Shown here: piece after piece, positions 49,341 to 58,673 of the stretch | Numbering within the stretch: position 1 is the first letter of the stretch | Layout: the number at the start of each line of letters is the position of its first letter | NCBI RefSeq assembly: GCF_014651995.1 | Contig: NZ_BMXY01000001.1 | Location: forward strand, 1,426,001-1,490,000 | Length of the DNA: 64,000 bases | Source: Cognatilysobacter xinjiangensis | GTDB lineage: Bacteria; Pseudomonadota; Gammaproteobacteria; Xanthomonadales; Xanthomonadaceae | Reading direction: 5' to 3' | Translations under genes and position numbers: made by a program | The notes under the pieces: generated by a model | The model's database searches: none | Seen by the model: only the letters and a program-made list of their open reading frames with translations | What the model was told of the DNA's origin: nothing

Positions 49341-50431
49341 GCCGGCGTGTTTCCGATGATGCGGGCCGCGTGCGCGGCGTAGGTATCGAGCTGGTCGAGG
49401 GCGACCCACTCGTCCGCGGTATGCGCCTGGGCGATGTCGCCGGGGCCGAACACGAACGCGGTGAGGCCGGCCTGCGAGAACAGAGAGGCTTCCGTCCAGA
49501 AGTCGACCGCACTGCCGATCGGCAAACCCAGTTCGTCGGCGAGGTCGCGCGCGGCCAGGCGCTGGCGTTCGGCCTCGTGCAGCACGCCTGCAGGCAGCGG
49601 AGGGCCGCGGAAGGTTTCCTCGTAGGCGTCGAGCTCGCCGTCGCCCGCGAAGCCACGCAGCGTGGCGTGCATCGCGTCGATGTCCATCGACGGCAGCGGG
49701 CGGAAGTTGAAGCGCAACTCGCCGCTGGGGGCGATCACGTTGCCCTTGATGCCGCCCGTCATCGTGCCGATGTTGAAGCGAAGCCCGGTCAGCCCGCCGA
49801 AGCGCTCGTGCGCGAGCGACTGCGCGTGGTCGAGCGCACGCACGCCCCAGCGCATCGCGCGATGCACGGCACTGAGCTGCATCGCGTTCGGCGACGAGGC
49901 ATGGCCCGCTTCGCCACGGAAGGCGATGCGGGCCGAGCTGAGCCCGCGATGCGCGAGCACCGCCTCGCAGTTCGTCGGCTCGGCGATCAGCGCGTCGCTG
50001 AAGCCGTGGTCGCTGGCGAGGAACGCGGCGATGCAGCGCGGATCGTTGGCTTCCTCGTCCGTCGAGAACAGGAACGCGGCGTCACCGGTGGTGGTGGCGG
50101 CCGCGGCCAGCAGGCCCGCCGCCGCGCCCTTGATGTCGCAGGCACCGAGCCCGATCGCGCGCGCGCCCTCGATGCGCAGGCGCAGCGGATCGGCCGACCA
50201 CGCGGCCGACGAGGGCACCGTGTCCAGATGCACGTTGAACAGCCGCGTCGGCCGACCACGCACAGCGAGCATCGACACCGCGCCGGCGCCGTGGTCGGTC
50301 ACGCGGATGTCGAAGCCCGGCAGGTGCGCGCGCAGGTAGTCGAAGATGCCGTCGGTGCCGATCGCGCGCGGCGGGTTGCGGGTGTCGAACCCGACCAGCG
50401 CTTCGAGATGACGGAGCACCGCCTCACGCAT
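49337..50431 (-). CDS. argE: N-acetylcitrulline deacetylase (ArgE/M20 family)
   Basis: A 364-residue M20 metallopeptidase. Zinc-site segments: [27 protein letters not shown] and AEPTNCE; the dimerisation domain has [12 protein letters not shown]. Because this operon has an acetylornithine carbamoyltransferase, the substrate is expected to be N-acetylcitrulline rather than acetylornithine, as shown for the Xanthomonas enzyme. It overlaps argG by eight bases and argA/B by four. Confidence 0.9.
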   Translation of the reverse strand: MREAVLRHLEALVGFDTRNPPRAIGTDGIFDYLRAHLPGFDIRVTDHGAGAVSMLAVRGRPTRLFNVHLDTVPSSAAWSADPLRLRIEGARAIGLGACDIKGAAAGLLAAAATTTGDAAFLFSTDEEANDPRCIAAFLASDHGFSDALIAEPTNCEAVLAHRGLSSARIAFRGEAGHASSPNAMQLSAVHRAMRWGVRALDHAQSLAHERFGGLTGLRFNIGTMTGGIKGNVIAPSGELRFNFRPLPSMDIDAMHATLRGFAGDGELDAYEETFRGPPLPAGVLHEAERQRLAARDLADELGLPIGSAVDFWTEASLFSQAGLTAFVFGPGDIAQAHTADEWVALDQLDTYAAHAARIIGNTPA

Positions 50432-51656
50432 CGGAGGGCGTCCCGTTCACCTCGGCCCAGAGCGTGCTGCTCATGCCGAATAGCTTGATGAAGCCCTCGG
50501 CCTCCTCGACGCCCCAGTCGGCCGACTGCGCGTAGGTCGCGCCCTTGGCGTTGAGGATGTGCGGCGACCTCACCGCGACGGCATCCACGCGCGCACCGCG
50601 CGTCTCAAGCACGACTTCGCCGTTGACGGTGCGCTGCGAACTGGCGAGAAAGGCTTCGAGGTCGGCCTTGAGCGGATCGTGGAAGAAGCCCTCGTACACG
50701 AGCTCAACCCATTTGCGCGCGACGTCGGGCTTGAAGCGGTTCTGTTGCTTGGTCAGCACCGCCTCCTCCAGCGCACGGTGCGCGGCGAGAAGCGCGGTGA
50801 TGCCCGGCGCTTCGTACACGATGCGCCCCTTGAGGCCGATCGTGGTGTCGCCCGTGTACATGCCGCGGCCGACGCCGTACGCGGCAAACAGCGTGTTGAG
50901 CGTCGCCAGCAGCTTGTGGCCAGCCATCGGCGCGCCGTCGAGCGTCACCGCCTCGCCGTTTCGGAAGCCGATCGCAACGCGCAGCGGCAGCGAGGGCCAC
51001 GCCTCCCGCGGTGCACACCAGCCGCGCGCGCCCTCGCCCGGCGCCTCCCACTTGTCGATCTCGCCGCCCGACAGCGTCACGCCGAGCAGGTTCTCGTTGA
51101 TCGTGTAGCTCTGCTGCTTGGCCCGCACGCCGAAGCCGCGCTCCTCGAGGAACTTCTGCTCGTAGGCACGCGTCTGCGTGTGCTCCTTCTGGATCTCTCG
51201 GATCGGCGCCACGATGCGGTACGTGCCCTGCGCCTTCACCGCCAGGTCGAAGCGCACCTGGTCGTTGCCCATGCCGGTGCAGCCGTGCGCGATCGCGTCG
51301 GTGCCGAGTTCCTTGCAGCGCTGCAGCGCGGCGTCGACGATCAGATAGCGGTCGGAGACCAGCAGCGGGTACTGCCCCTGGTAGCCCTCGCCCGCCTGCA
51401 CGAACGGCTTCACGAAGCCGTTCCAGATCGCCGGACCGCCATCGACCGTGACGTGGCTCGCCACACCCAGTTCCTTCGCGCGCGCCTCGATGAAGGCGCG
51501 CTCCTCGGCATCGACGCCGCCGGTATCGGCGAACACGGTGTGCACGTTCCAGCCGCGCTCCTTGAGGTACGGAACGCAGAAGCTGGTGTCGAGGCCGCCG
51601 GAGAAGGCGAGGACGATGTCGCGCGAGGCCGACGGTGCGGTCGTTTCGGTGGTCAT
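50424..51656 (-). CDS. argG: Argininosuccinate synthase
   Basis: A 410-residue ATP-dependent ligase that joins citrulline and aspartate. Seen: [12 protein letters not shown] (PP-loop), [26 protein letters not shown] and [12 protein letters not shown]. The N-terminus carries a short [13 protein letters not shown] extension. It lies 28 bases after argF' and overlaps argE by eight. Confidence 0.95.
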   Translation of the reverse strand: MTTETTAPSASRDIVLAFSGGLDTSFCVPYLKERGWNVHTVFADTGGVDAEERAFIEARAKELGVASHVTVDGGPAIWNGFVKPFVQAGEGYQGQYPLLVSDRYLIVDAALQRCKELGTDAIAHGCTGMGNDQVRFDLAVKAQGTYRIVAPIREIQKEHTQTRAYEQKFLEERGFGVRAKQQSYTINENLLGVTLSGGEIDKWEAPGEGARGWCAPREAWPSLPLRVAIGFRNGEAVTLDGAPMAGHKLLATLNTLFAAYGVGRGMYTGDTTIGLKGRIVYEAPGITALLAAHRALEEAVLTKQQNRFKPDVARKWVELVYEGFFHDPLKADLEAFLASSQRTVNGEVVLETRGARVDAVAVRSPHILNAKGATYAQSADWGVEEAEGFIKLFGMSSTLWAEVNGTPSDA

Positions 51657-51684
51657 GGGTCTGCTCGGGGAGGAAGTCGGGCGA

Positions 51685-52692
51685 TCAGCGCTGGCCGATC
51701 AGGGCGGCCATCACGGCCTTCTGCACGTGCAGGCGGTTCTCCGCCTCGTCGATCGCGATGCAGGCGGGCGAGTCCATCACCGCGTCGGTGGCCTTGACGT
51801 TGCGGCGCAGCGGCAGGCAGTGGCTGAAGACGCCGTTGTTGGTCAGCGCCATCTTCCGCTCGTCGACGATGAAGTGCTTGTGTGCGTCGCGAATCGGCTT
51901 TTCGTCCTGCCAGCGGCCGAAGAACGGGATTGCGCCCCAGCTCTTGGCGTAGACGACGTCGGCGCCCGCGTAGGCGCTGTCGATGTCGTGGCTGACGGTC
52001 AGCGAGCCGCCGCTCTCGGCGACGTTCTGCGCGGCCCAGCCCATGTAGCGCTCGTCGAGCACATAGTCCGGCGTCGGGCACAGCAGCGTTACGTCCATGC
52101 CCATCCGCGTCGCGATGGTGAGCGCCGAATTCGCGACGGCCGTGTTGAGCGGCTTCGGGTGGTACGTCCACGTCAGCACGTACTTCCTGCCGCGCAGGTC
52201 CGTGGTGCCGAAGTGCTCCTGCAGCGCCAGCGCGTGGGCGAGCTCCTGGCAGGGATGCGTGATCGTCTCCATGTTGATCACCGGCACCGTCGAGTACTGC
52301 GCGAAGGCCTTGAGCACGCGGTCCTGGCGATCCAGCGACCAGTCGACGAACTTCGGGAACGCGCGCACGCCGATCAGGTCGACGTAGCGCGCCAGTACGC
52401 GGGCGACTTCCGCGATGTGCTCCTCCGTGTCGCCGTCCATCACGGTCCCGAGGTCGAACTCGATCGGCCACGCGTCCTTGCCCGGCTGCAGCACCACGGC
52501 GTGGCCGCCCAGCTGGAACGCCCCCAGCTCGAAGCTGGTACGCGTGCGCATCGACGGGTTGAAGAACACCAGCGCGATGGACCTGCCCTTGAGCTGGTCG
52601 CCGAGCTTTGACTCCTTAAAGGCCGCGGCGTCGGCGAGCACCGCGTCGAGTTCGGCGCGGGACCAGTCCTGGGTATTGAGGAAATGCTTCAT
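51685..52692 (-). CDS. argF': N-acetylornithine carbamoyltransferase
   Basis: A 335-residue transcarbamylase of the special AOTCase type. The carbamoyl-phosphate motif is [18 protein letters not shown]. The Pro-rich loop [12 protein letters not shown] and the [19 protein letters not shown] region, with the Lys that is carboxylated in the Xanthomonas enzyme, replace the ornithine-enzyme motifs. It makes acetylcitrulline. The ATG (52692) follows GGAGA; a longer reading to 52728 has no support. It is the first structural gene of the operon behind the attenuator. Confidence 0.94.
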   Translation of the reverse strand: MKHFLNTQDWSRAELDAVLADAAAFKESKLGDQLKGRSIALVFFNPSMRTRTSFELGAFQLGGHAVVLQPGKDAWPIEFDLGTVMDGDTEEHIAEVARVLARYVDLIGVRAFPKFVDWSLDRQDRVLKAFAQYSTVPVINMETITHPCQELAHALALQEHFGTTDLRGRKYVLTWTYHPKPLNTAVANSALTIATRMGMDVTLLCPTPDYVLDERYMGWAAQNVAESGGSLTVSHDIDSAYAGADVVYAKSWGAIPFFGRWQDEKPIRDAHKHFIVDERKMALTNNGVFSHCLPLRRNVKATDAVMDSPACIAIDEAENRLHVQKAVMAALIGQR

Positions 52693-52723
52693 GGAGTCTC
52701 CGGGAAGGATCGCCGGGCCCCGA

Positions 52724-52753
52724 AACACAAGAACCCAGCGCGAGGCTGGGTTC
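52724..52753 (-). terminator. Attenuator terminator in the arg leader
   Basis: Minus strand: stem GAACCCAGC/GCTGGGTTC (52753-52745 and 52739-52731) with loop CTCGC, followed by TTGTGTTT. The tract is T-rich but not pure, so strength is moderate. It lies 32-61 bases before the argF' ATG and competes with the antiterminator pairing described for 52744-52806. Confidence 0.72.
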
Positions 52754-52806
52754 GTAGTCTGCCGCCGAAAAGCGGAAAGGACGCGTTACCCAGCCGGTTG
52801 GCGGGT
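52744..52806 (-). promoter_or_regulatory. Arginine attenuator: alternative RNA pairings 1:2 and 2:3
   Basis: Minus strand segments: 1 = ACCCGCC (52806-52800), 2 = GGCTGGGT (52795-52788), 3 = ACCCAGCC (52751-52744), 4 = GCTGGGTTC (52739-52731). 1 pairs with 2 (seven pairs, one bulged T, loop AACC); 2 pairs perfectly with 3 over eight bases; 3 pairs with 4 as the terminator. Segments 1 and 2 lie in the last codons of the Arg-rich leader peptide. Ribosomes stalled at Arg codons would hide segment 1 and favour 2:3, allowing read-through into argF'. Confidence 0.72.
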
Positions 52807-52887
52807 GCGTCGGCGCGCGCGCGAGGTCATGCCCGCCGCCATGTAGGCGGAGGTCAGGATGTCGGCGTCGGCGTAGTGGGCGGACAT
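52786..52887 (-). CDS. Arg-rich leader peptide of the arginine operon
   Basis: A 33-codon ORF in front of argF', too short for standard gene calling. Its C-terminal part reads MTSRARRRTRQPAG, with Arg at codons 23, 25, 26, 27 and 29, encoded CGC, CGC, CGA, CGC, CGC. The stop TAA at 52786 falls at the edge of pairing segment 2, where a terminating ribosome would mask it. Translation may start at ATG 52887, practically at the predicted transcript start, or at internal ATG codons 16 or 20; none has a strong RBS. High GC makes Arg codons common, so the case rests on the combination with the hairpins. Confidence 0.65.
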   Translation of the reverse strand: MSAHYADADILTSAYMAAGMTSRARRRTRQPAG

Positions 52888-52897
52888 GAGGGCGGCG

Positions 52898-52926
52898 ATT
52901 CTGCGGCCTCCGGGCAGGCGATGCAA
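52898..52926 (-). promoter_or_regulatory. Candidate promoter of the arginine operon
   Basis: Minus strand -35 TTGCAT (52926 to 52921) and -10 CAGAAT (52903 to 52898), 17 bases apart, lie just after the stop of the upstream gene. The start of transcription would be near 52891, three or four bases before the leader peptide ATG, so the leader mRNA may be leaderless. Confidence 0.5.
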
Positions 52927-52928
52927 GG

Positions 52929-53321
52929 TCAGGGGGCGGGCATCACGGAAATGCGGATACGCAGCAGGTGGCCCGGATCGTCGGCCAGCCGCGAGCGGTA
53001 CTTAGCGCCGCGGTAGGTGTAGTCGACGTCGTAGGCGATGGGCCGGCGGAACTGGTGCTCCACGGGCACTACGCGGCAATTGACCCCACGCTCGCGCTTG
53101 ATCGCGTTGCGCACCGCGCCGACCACCCGCGAGATCTTAGAGCCGTCGTCGCACTGCTGCTCCATGCTGGTCGCCGTCAGCGTCTGGTAGACGGGGGTGA
53201 CGCGCAGCACCCGGGCGTACTCGTAGCGCACGTTCTCGCGCTGGACCACGGTCTCCGCCGCCGCAACCCCCGCGATCATCGACAACAGCAGCGCGAGCAG
53301 GTGCAGCGTTCGACGTCGCAA
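52929..53321 (-). CDS. Small exported protein related to glycine-zipper envelope proteins
   Basis: A 130-residue protein starting at TTG (53321) with GGAGAG 11 bases upstream. The signal peptide is RRRTLHLLALLLSMIAGVAA. The mature part has ENVRYEYARVLRVTPVYQTL and a C-terminal AYDVDYTYRGAKYRSRLADD that leads into RIRISVMP. This pair of blocks brackets a glycine zipper in the common 2TM surface-antigen-like family of Xanthomonadaceae; here the zipper is missing. The function is unknown, probably periplasmic. It may lie upstream of the arg promoter without being part of that operon. Confidence 0.65.
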   Translation of the reverse strand: MRRRTLHLLALLLSMIAGVAAAETVVQRENVRYEYARVLRVTPVYQTLTATSMEQQCDDGSKISRVVGAVRNAIKRERGVNCRVVPVEHQFRRPIAYDVDYTYRGAKYRSRLADDPGHLLRIRISVMPAP

Positions 53322-53471
53322 GGCGGGCTCTCCGCGGGGACTGGACGCAGAGTGTATTCGTCGCAGCGGCCGTTGCGATGAATGCCCCCTGTCCTCCACC
53401 GGTCGGGCGGGCCAACGCCCGGCGGCCGCTACAATGGCGGGCTCGCCGCCACGCGCCCCGCACGAGCGCCC

Positions 53472-54854
53472 ATGAGCCTGCATCTCTACAACAGCCTGAC
53501 CCGCCGGCTGGAAGCCTTCGAGCCGCTCGATCCCGCGCGCCCGACGATGTACGTCTGCGGGCCGACGGTCTACAACTACGTGCACATCGGAAATGCGCGG
53601 CCCTACGTCGTGTTCGGCGTGCTGGCCCAGCTGTTGCGCCGCCGCTACGGCGCCGTGCACTACGTTCGCAACCTCACCGACGTCGACGACAAGATCAACA
53701 ACGCCGCGCGCGAGCAGGGCGTGCCGATCTCGGCCATCACCGACCGCTTCGCCGCCGCGTTCCGCGAGGACATGGCTGCCCTCGGCGCGGTGGCGCCGGA
53801 TGCTGAGCCCACCGTGACCGGGCACATCCCTCAGATCGTCGCGATGATCGAGCGGCTGATCGACGCGGGCCATGCCTATGCCGCGGAGAACCACGTGCTG
53901 TTCTCCGTGGCCTCGTTCGAGGGCTACGGCAAGCTCTCGCGCCGCGACCGCGACGAGATGATCGCCGGCGCGCGGGTGGACGTGGCGCCCTACAAGCGCG
54001 ACCCGGGCGACTTCGTGCTGTGGAAGCCGTCCACCGACGACCTGCCCGGCTGGGATTCGCCCTGGGGCCGAGGCCGTCCGGGCTGGCACATCGAATGCTC
54101 GGCGATGGCCGAGGCGCATTTCGGCGAGACCGTCGACATCCACGCCGGCGGCGTCGACCTGCAGTTCCCTCACCATGAGAACGAGATCGCACAGAGCGAG
54201 TGCGCGCACGGCGGACGCATGTTCGCGCGCTACTGGCTGCACAACGGCATGCTCAACTTCGGCGGCGCGAAGATGAGCAAGTCGATCGGCAACATCGAGA
54301 AGATCCACGACCTCGTCGCGAAGCATCCGCCGGAAGCGCTGCGCTACGCGCTGCTGTCGGCGCACTACCGGCAACCGCTGGAGTGGTCGGACGGCGTGAT
54401 CGAGCAGTGCGTGCGCACGCTGGACCGCCTGTACGGTACGTTGCGCGATCTCGCCGCCGTCGAGGCGTCGGCCGTTATCCCGGACGCCGTGGAACAGGCG
54501 CTGGACGAGGATCTCAACACGCCGCAGGTGCTCGCGCTGGTCAACGAGTACGCGCGCGACGCGCGTGCCCTGCTGGCGGCGGGCGATGCCGACCCGGCGC
54601 GCCTCGCGGAGCTGAAGTCGCAGTTGCTGGGCGCGGGCCTCGCGCTCGGCCTGCTGCAGCAGTCACCCCCCGACTGGTTCGCGCGCGGTGCGGACGCCGA
54701 CGACGACGCGCGCATCTCGGCGCTGGTCGAGGAACGCAATGCCGCCAAGAAGGCCCGGGATTTCGCGCGCGCCGATGCGATCCGCGAGCAGCTGGCGGCC
54801 GAGGGCGTTCTCCTTGAGGACACGCCCGCCGGCGTACGTTGGCGCCGCGCCTGA
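53472..54854 (+). CDS. cysS: Cysteinyl-tRNA synthetase
   Basis: A 460-residue class I synthetase. Seen: [18 protein letters not shown] (first zinc Cys and HIGH-like HIGN), [35 protein letters not shown] and KMSKS. The C-terminal DALR-like helical part ends [15 protein letters not shown]. The ATG at 53472 is preferred; the in-frame extension to 53382 lies upstream of a -10-like TACAAT (53430-53435). sufE follows nine bases later. Confidence 0.94.
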   Translation: MSLHLYNSLTRRLEAFEPLDPARPTMYVCGPTVYNYVHIGNARPYVVFGVLAQLLRRRYGAVHYVRNLTDVDDKINNAAREQGVPISAITDRFAAAFREDMAALGAVAPDAEPTVTGHIPQIVAMIERLIDAGHAYAAENHVLFSVASFEGYGKLSRRDRDEMIAGARVDVAPYKRDPGDFVLWKPSTDDLPGWDSPWGRGRPGWHIECSAMAEAHFGETVDIHAGGVDLQFPHHENEIAQSECAHGGRMFARYWLHNGMLNFGGAKMSKSIGNIEKIHDLVAKHPPEALRYALLSAHYRQPLEWSDGVIEQCVRTLDRLYGTLRDLAAVEASAVIPDAVEQALDEDLNTPQVLALVNEYARDARALLAAGDADPARLAELKSQLLGAGLALGLLQQSPPDWFARGADADDDARISALVEERNAAKKARDFARADAIREQLAAEGVLLEDTPAGVRWRRA

Positions 54855-54863
54855 GGACGATCC

Positions 54864-55316
54864 GTGGCCGATTCGCCTGACTTCAACCCGTTCGTTCCGC
54901 TCGAGCCGACCGCCGCCGAGGCCCAGTCCGCCATCCGCGACGAGTTCGCCTTCTTCGGCGACTGGTCCGAGCGCTACCAGTACCTCATCGACCTCGGCCG
55001 CAAGTTGCCGCCGATGGATGAGTCGCTGCGCACGGAGGAAAACCGCCTGCTCGGCTGCCAGTCGAAAGTCTGGATCGTCAGCGCGGGCGATGCATCGCGG
55101 CTGGATTTCATCGCCGCCAGCGATTCGGCCATCGTCTCCGGCCTCGTCTTCCTCGCCCTGCGTGTGTACGCCGGGCGCAGCGCGGCGGAGATCCTCGCCA
55201 CCGAGCCCACGTTCGTCGCCGACATCGGCCTTGCGCGGCACCTGTCGCCCACCCGCAGCAACGGCCTGAGCGCGCTGCTGGCCCGCATCCGCGAGACCGC
55301 ACAGGCCGTCGCGTGA
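54864..55316 (+). CDS. sufE: SufE-like cysteine desulfuration protein
   Basis: A 150-residue SufE/CsdE protein. The active Cys is in RLLGCQSKVWI, and SDSAIVSGLVFLAL and HLSPTRSNGL are family hallmarks. It accepts sulfane sulfur from a SufS/CsdA desulfurase for Fe-S cluster assembly. No sufBCDS genes are nearby. It starts at GTG; the stop overlaps the MFS gene (GTGA). Confidence 0.92.
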   Translation: MADSPDFNPFVPLEPTAAEAQSAIRDEFAFFGDWSERYQYLIDLGRKLPPMDESLRTEENRLLGCQSKVWIVSAGDASRLDFIAASDSAIVSGLVFLALRVYAGRSAAEILATEPTFVADIGLARHLSPTRSNGLSALLARIRETAQAVA

Positions 55317-56542
55317 GCGACGGCGCCGCGGCCAATCCGCTGCGCGTGCGCGCGTTCGTCGCGCTGATGGGTTACCGCATCCTGACGATCCTGTCGTACC
55401 AGATCGTCGCGGTCGCGGTGGGCTGGCAGGTCTACCAGCTCACCCGCGATCCGCTGAAGCTGGGCCTGATCGGCTTGGCCGAAGTCATCCCCTACTTCTG
55501 CGCGGCGCCGTTCGCCGGCTATCTGGTCGATCACCTGCCGCGCCGAAAGCTGGGCATGGTCGCCTGCGGCGGGCTCGCGGTCACCGCGCTGATCCTGCTT
55601 GCCGTGTCTCTACATCCCACGCGCTCGCCGCTGCCGCTGATGTACGGCGCGGTCGCGCTGACCGGGCTGGTGCGCTCCTTCCTCGGCCCCGTCTACAACG
55701 CGCTGTTCGGTCGCGTGCTGGTGCGCGAGCAGTACACGCGCGGCGCGAGCTTCGGCAGCATCGTGTTCCAGTCGGGCCTCGTCGTCGGCCCGGCGATAGG
55801 CGGCGCACTGATCGCGGCGGGCAGCACCGCGTTCGCCTACGCGGCAGCGGCCGTGTTCGGCATCGGCGCGGGGCTCGCTGTGGTTTCGCTGAAGGTGACC
55901 GAGCCGGCGCCGCAGATGCAGCGTGGGCCGATCCTCAGCAGCATCGGCGAGGGCATCCGCTTCGTGTTCGGGCACCAGATTCTGCTGGGCGCGCTCGCGC
56001 TCGACATGTTCGCCGTGCTGCTGGGCGGCGCGATCTCGCTGGCACCCGCCTTCATCCACGACGTGCTCGATCGCGGTCCCGAAGCACTCGGCATCCTGCG
56101 CGGCGCGCCGGCGCTGGGTGCGGTGCTGATGGGCATCTGGCTGGCGCGTCGCCCTCTGGAACGCCATGCCGGCCGCGTCCTGCTCGGTGCCGTGGCCGGT
56201 TTCGGCCTCTGCATGATCGGCTTCGGCCTGTCGAAGTCGTTCTGGCTGTCGGCAGCGATCCTCATGGTGTCCGGCATGTGCGACGGGATATCCGTCGTGC
56301 TGCGCTCCACGATCATGCAGCTCTCCACGCCGGACGACATGCGCGGCCGCGTGTCCTCCATCAACGGTATCTTCGTGGGCTCTTCGAACGAGCTCGGCGC
56401 ATTCTGGGCGGGTTCGATGGCGCGCCTCCTCGGGCTCGTACCGGCCGTGGTCGTCGGCGGCTGCCTCACCCTCGCCGTCGTCGCGACGACCGCCCGCAAG
56501 GCGCCGCGCCTGAGGAAGCTGGACCTGCGCGACCTGCGTTAG
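55313..56542 (+). CDS. MFS transporter (enterobactin-exporter/EntS-like family)
   Basis: A 409-residue membrane protein with about 12 TM segments. Motif A-like loop DHLPRRKLGMVA lies between TM2 and TM3 and GRVLVREQYTRGASF in the first half; the second half repeats with RGRVSSINGIFVGSSNELG. The arrangement matches EntS/MFS_3 multidrug-type exporters. Substrate unknown. It starts at GTG coupled to sufE. Confidence 0.82.
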   Translation: MSDGAAANPLRVRAFVALMGYRILTILSYQIVAVAVGWQVYQLTRDPLKLGLIGLAEVIPYFCAAPFAGYLVDHLPRRKLGMVACGGLAVTALILLAVSLHPTRSPLPLMYGAVALTGLVRSFLGPVYNALFGRVLVREQYTRGASFGSIVFQSGLVVGPAIGGALIAAGSTAFAYAAAAVFGIGAGLAVVSLKVTEPAPQMQRGPILSSIGEGIRFVFGHQILLGALALDMFAVLLGGAISLAPAFIHDVLDRGPEALGILRGAPALGAVLMGIWLARRPLERHAGRVLLGAVAGFGLCMIGFGLSKSFWLSAAILMVSGMCDGISVVLRSTIMQLSTPDDMRGRVSSINGIFVGSSNELGAFWAGSMARLLGLVPAVVVGGCLTLAVVATTARKAPRLRKLDLRDLR

Positions 56543-56582
56543 CCTCCCAGTTCGGCCAATGCCGCAAGTCAGGGGAAACGAT

Positions 56583-56999
56583 ATGACCGATACGCCGAAA
56601 TGGCTGCGACCGCTCGCGGCCGTGGCGCTGCTGTGGAACCTGCTGGGCTGCGCGGCCTTCGCCGCCGACATGATGCTGACGCCCGACGACGTGGCGAGGA
56701 TGGACGTGGTACAGCGCGCGATGTATGAGGCGCGACCTGCGTGGTCGGTGATCGGCACCGCGGCCGCCGTTATCGGCGGCGCGCTGGGCTCCCTGGGCCT
56801 GCTGCTCTCTCGCCGCTGGGCGTATCCGTTGCTGGCGCTGTCGCTGGCCGGCGTCGTCGTGCAGGACGTCGGCATGGCGCAGGCCTTCGGGACCTGGCCG
56901 GGCGCGGCCGTGCTGGCGTTGCAGGCCGTGGTGCTGCTGGTCGCCATTGCGCTCGCGTCACTCGCGCGGCGCGGCGTGCGCGACGGCTGGCTGCGCTGA
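56583..56999 (+). CDS. Small four-helix membrane protein
   Basis: A 138-residue protein with hydrophobic segments near 8-30, 58-80, 85-105 and 108-128 ([38 protein letters not shown]). The ATG follows AGGGGAAA (56571-56578). No family with known function is recognised. It shares the terminator with dksA in converging orientation. Confidence 0.65.
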   Translation: MTDTPKWLRPLAAVALLWNLLGCAAFAADMMLTPDDVARMDVVQRAMYEARPAWSVIGTAAAVIGGALGSLGLLLSRRWAYPLLALSLAGVVVQDVGMAQAFGTWPGAAVLALQAVVLLVAIALASLARRGVRDGWLR

Positions 57000-57013
57000 C
57001 GTCAGCCCGGAAC

Positions 57014-57043
57014 GAAAAAGCCCCGCCGAGGCGGGGCTTTTTC
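57014..57043. terminator. Bidirectional terminator between the membrane protein and dksA-like genes
   Basis: The perfect stem GAAAAAGCCCCGCC/GGCGGGGCTTTTTC with a GAG-containing loop has A and T runs at both ends and serves both converging genes. Confidence 0.9.
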
Positions 57044-57061
57044 TTTGGCGCCGATGCGAGA

Positions 57062-58210
57062 TCAGTCGCCCATCTGCTTCTGCAGGTGCTCCCAGCGCTC
57101 CTGCGCGTCGATCGTGCGCTCGGCGGTGAGGCGCGCCTCGAGGCGATCCAGGCCGATTTCCTCGCCGGTGTCGACGCAGAAGCCGTAGTCGCCCGAATCG
57201 ATGCGTTTGAGCGTGCTGTCGATCTTGCTGATCAGCTTGCGGTAGCGATCGCGCGTGCGAAGTTCGAGCGAGTTCTCCGTTTCGCGCGTGGCGCGCTCGG
57301 CCTCGTCGCCGACGTCGCGCACTTCCTCGCGGAGGTTCTCGATCGTCTGCTTCGACTCCTCGACCAGATCCGCGCGCCACTGCATCAGGCGCCGACGGAA
57401 ATACTCGAGGTGCAGCGGGTTCATGTACTCCTCGTCGGGCGAGGGCTTGTAGCCGTCCGGCACGACCGGTCGGCCGGTCGCATCGTCGACCGCGTACTCC
57501 GGCATGTGGCGCGGGCGCTGCGCGTTCGCGCCGTTCCCGCGGTTGGCCGTCACGGCGACGGCGACCTTACCTGCTGCCGGGCGCTCGGCGGACGACGCGG
57601 CGCTGGCGCCGCTGCCCGCTGCGGCGGGGGCCGCGGCGCTCTTCTTGTTGATGCTCTTGCTCATCGACTCCACCTGCAGGGACGAACGCGCCGCGGTTTT
57701 CGCGGTCGTCGACGCCCCGGTCTTCAACGCGTCCGCCGCGGGGCCGGCAGCGCCGGTCCGCATCGGACGTTCATTCGTGCCCTCGCTCGCCGGCGTCGCG
57801 TTGGCGACGCGGGGCGCGGGCTTGCTTGCGGGCTTGCTCGCTGCCTTGGAGGCGGACTTCGTCGCGACCGTCGGCTTGTGCGCGGCCGCCGCCTCGATGG
57901 CGCGGGACGCGGCCGGCGACTTCGCCGCGGCCTTCTTCGCGGGCACCTTGGCAGGCGCGACCTTCTTCGCCGGCGCAGCCTTCTTGGCAGGCGCCTTTTT
58001 GGCGACCGTCTTCTTGACCGGTGCCGCCTTCCTGGCCGGCGCGGCCTTCTTGGCGACGACCTTCTTCGTCGGCGCAGCCTTCTTGGCGGGCGCCTTCTTG
58101 GCGACGGCCTTCTTAGCCACGGTCTTCGGGGCGGCCTTCTTGGCGGCCGGCTTGACTGCGGACTTCTTGGCCGGCGAGGCGGCCTTCTTCGCGGTTTTCT
58201 TTGTCGCCAC
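57062..58210 (-). CDS. dksA: DksA-like RNA polymerase regulator with histone H1-like Lys/Ala tail
   Basis: A 382-residue protein starting at GTG. Residues 1-235 are Lys/Ala/Pro repeats ([23 protein letters not shown]) followed by an Ala/Ser region. The DksA domain (about 245-382) has the coiled-coil stretch [20 protein letters not shown], the tip DVGDEAER containing an Asp and Ala as in DksA, and the C-terminal globular part [31 protein letters not shown]. Only one of the four zinc Cys is left (C-T-T-A pattern), so it is of the zinc-free type. The tail could bind nucleic acid. Confidence 0.85.
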   Translation of the reverse strand: MATKKTAKKAASPAKKSAVKPAAKKAAPKTVAKKAVAKKAPAKKAAPTKKVVAKKAAPARKAAPVKKTVAKKAPAKKAAPAKKVAPAKVPAKKAAAKSPAASRAIEAAAAHKPTVATKSASKAASKPASKPAPRVANATPASEGTNERPMRTGAAGPAADALKTGASTTAKTAARSSLQVESMSKSINKKSAAAPAAAGSGASAASSAERPAAGKVAVAVTANRGNGANAQRPRHMPEYAVDDATGRPVVPDGYKPSPDEEYMNPLHLEYFRRRLMQWRADLVEESKQTIENLREEVRDVGDEAERATRETENSLELRTRDRYRKLISKIDSTLKRIDSGDYGFCVDTGEEIGLDRLEARLTAERTIDAQERWEHLQKQMGD

Positions 58211-58416
58211 GAGCGCCTGTCCTTCTTCCCTTGAGGTCGGGAAAGCGCGCTGTTATACCCTGCCCACGACAGCGGCGGCAACCGCGCGGATCGCGTGTTT
58301 CGGCGAGGCCTTCAGGCGTGCTTCGACGCTGATTGCAATAATTCGCGGCCGCCCCGATATAGCGGGCAACCGCGGCGCGAGGCCGCCATCATGGTGAGCC
58401 GGAGCATCAAGATTCC

Positions 58417-58635
58417 GTGATCGCACGACTGCTCATCGCGCTCCTGCGCGGCTACAAACGCTGGATCAGCCCGCTTCTCGGGCCGCGCTGCCGTTTCCAT
58501 CCCACCTGCTCGGTGTATGCGATGGGGGCGGTCGCACGCTTCGGTGCGCTTCGCGGTTCCTGGCTGGCCGCGCGCCGCCTGCTGCGCTGCCATCCGTTCC
58601 ATCCCGGTGGCCACGATCCGGTACCGCCGCGCTGA
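58417..58635 (+). CDS. yidD: Membrane protein insertion efficiency factor YidD
   Basis: A 72-residue protein with the YidD hallmarks: [26 protein letters not shown] and [22 protein letters not shown]. YidD is usually encoded between rnpA and yidC near the origin; here it stands alone. The start is GTG at 58417. Confidence 0.92.
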   Translation: MIARLLIALLRGYKRWISPLLGPRCRFHPTCSVYAMGAVARFGALRGSWLAARRLLRCHPFHPGGHDPVPPR

Positions 58636-58673
58636 TCACGCACGGCCGCATCGCGAGCGACGATGATGTCGTG

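Noticed and set aside
57724-58281. Arg/Pro-rich ORFs and repeat-like DNA opposite and within the dksA tail
   Set aside because: The repeats are the codons of the Lys/Ala tail; unit spacing is irregular and there are no spacers, so it is neither a CRISPR array nor a separate gene.
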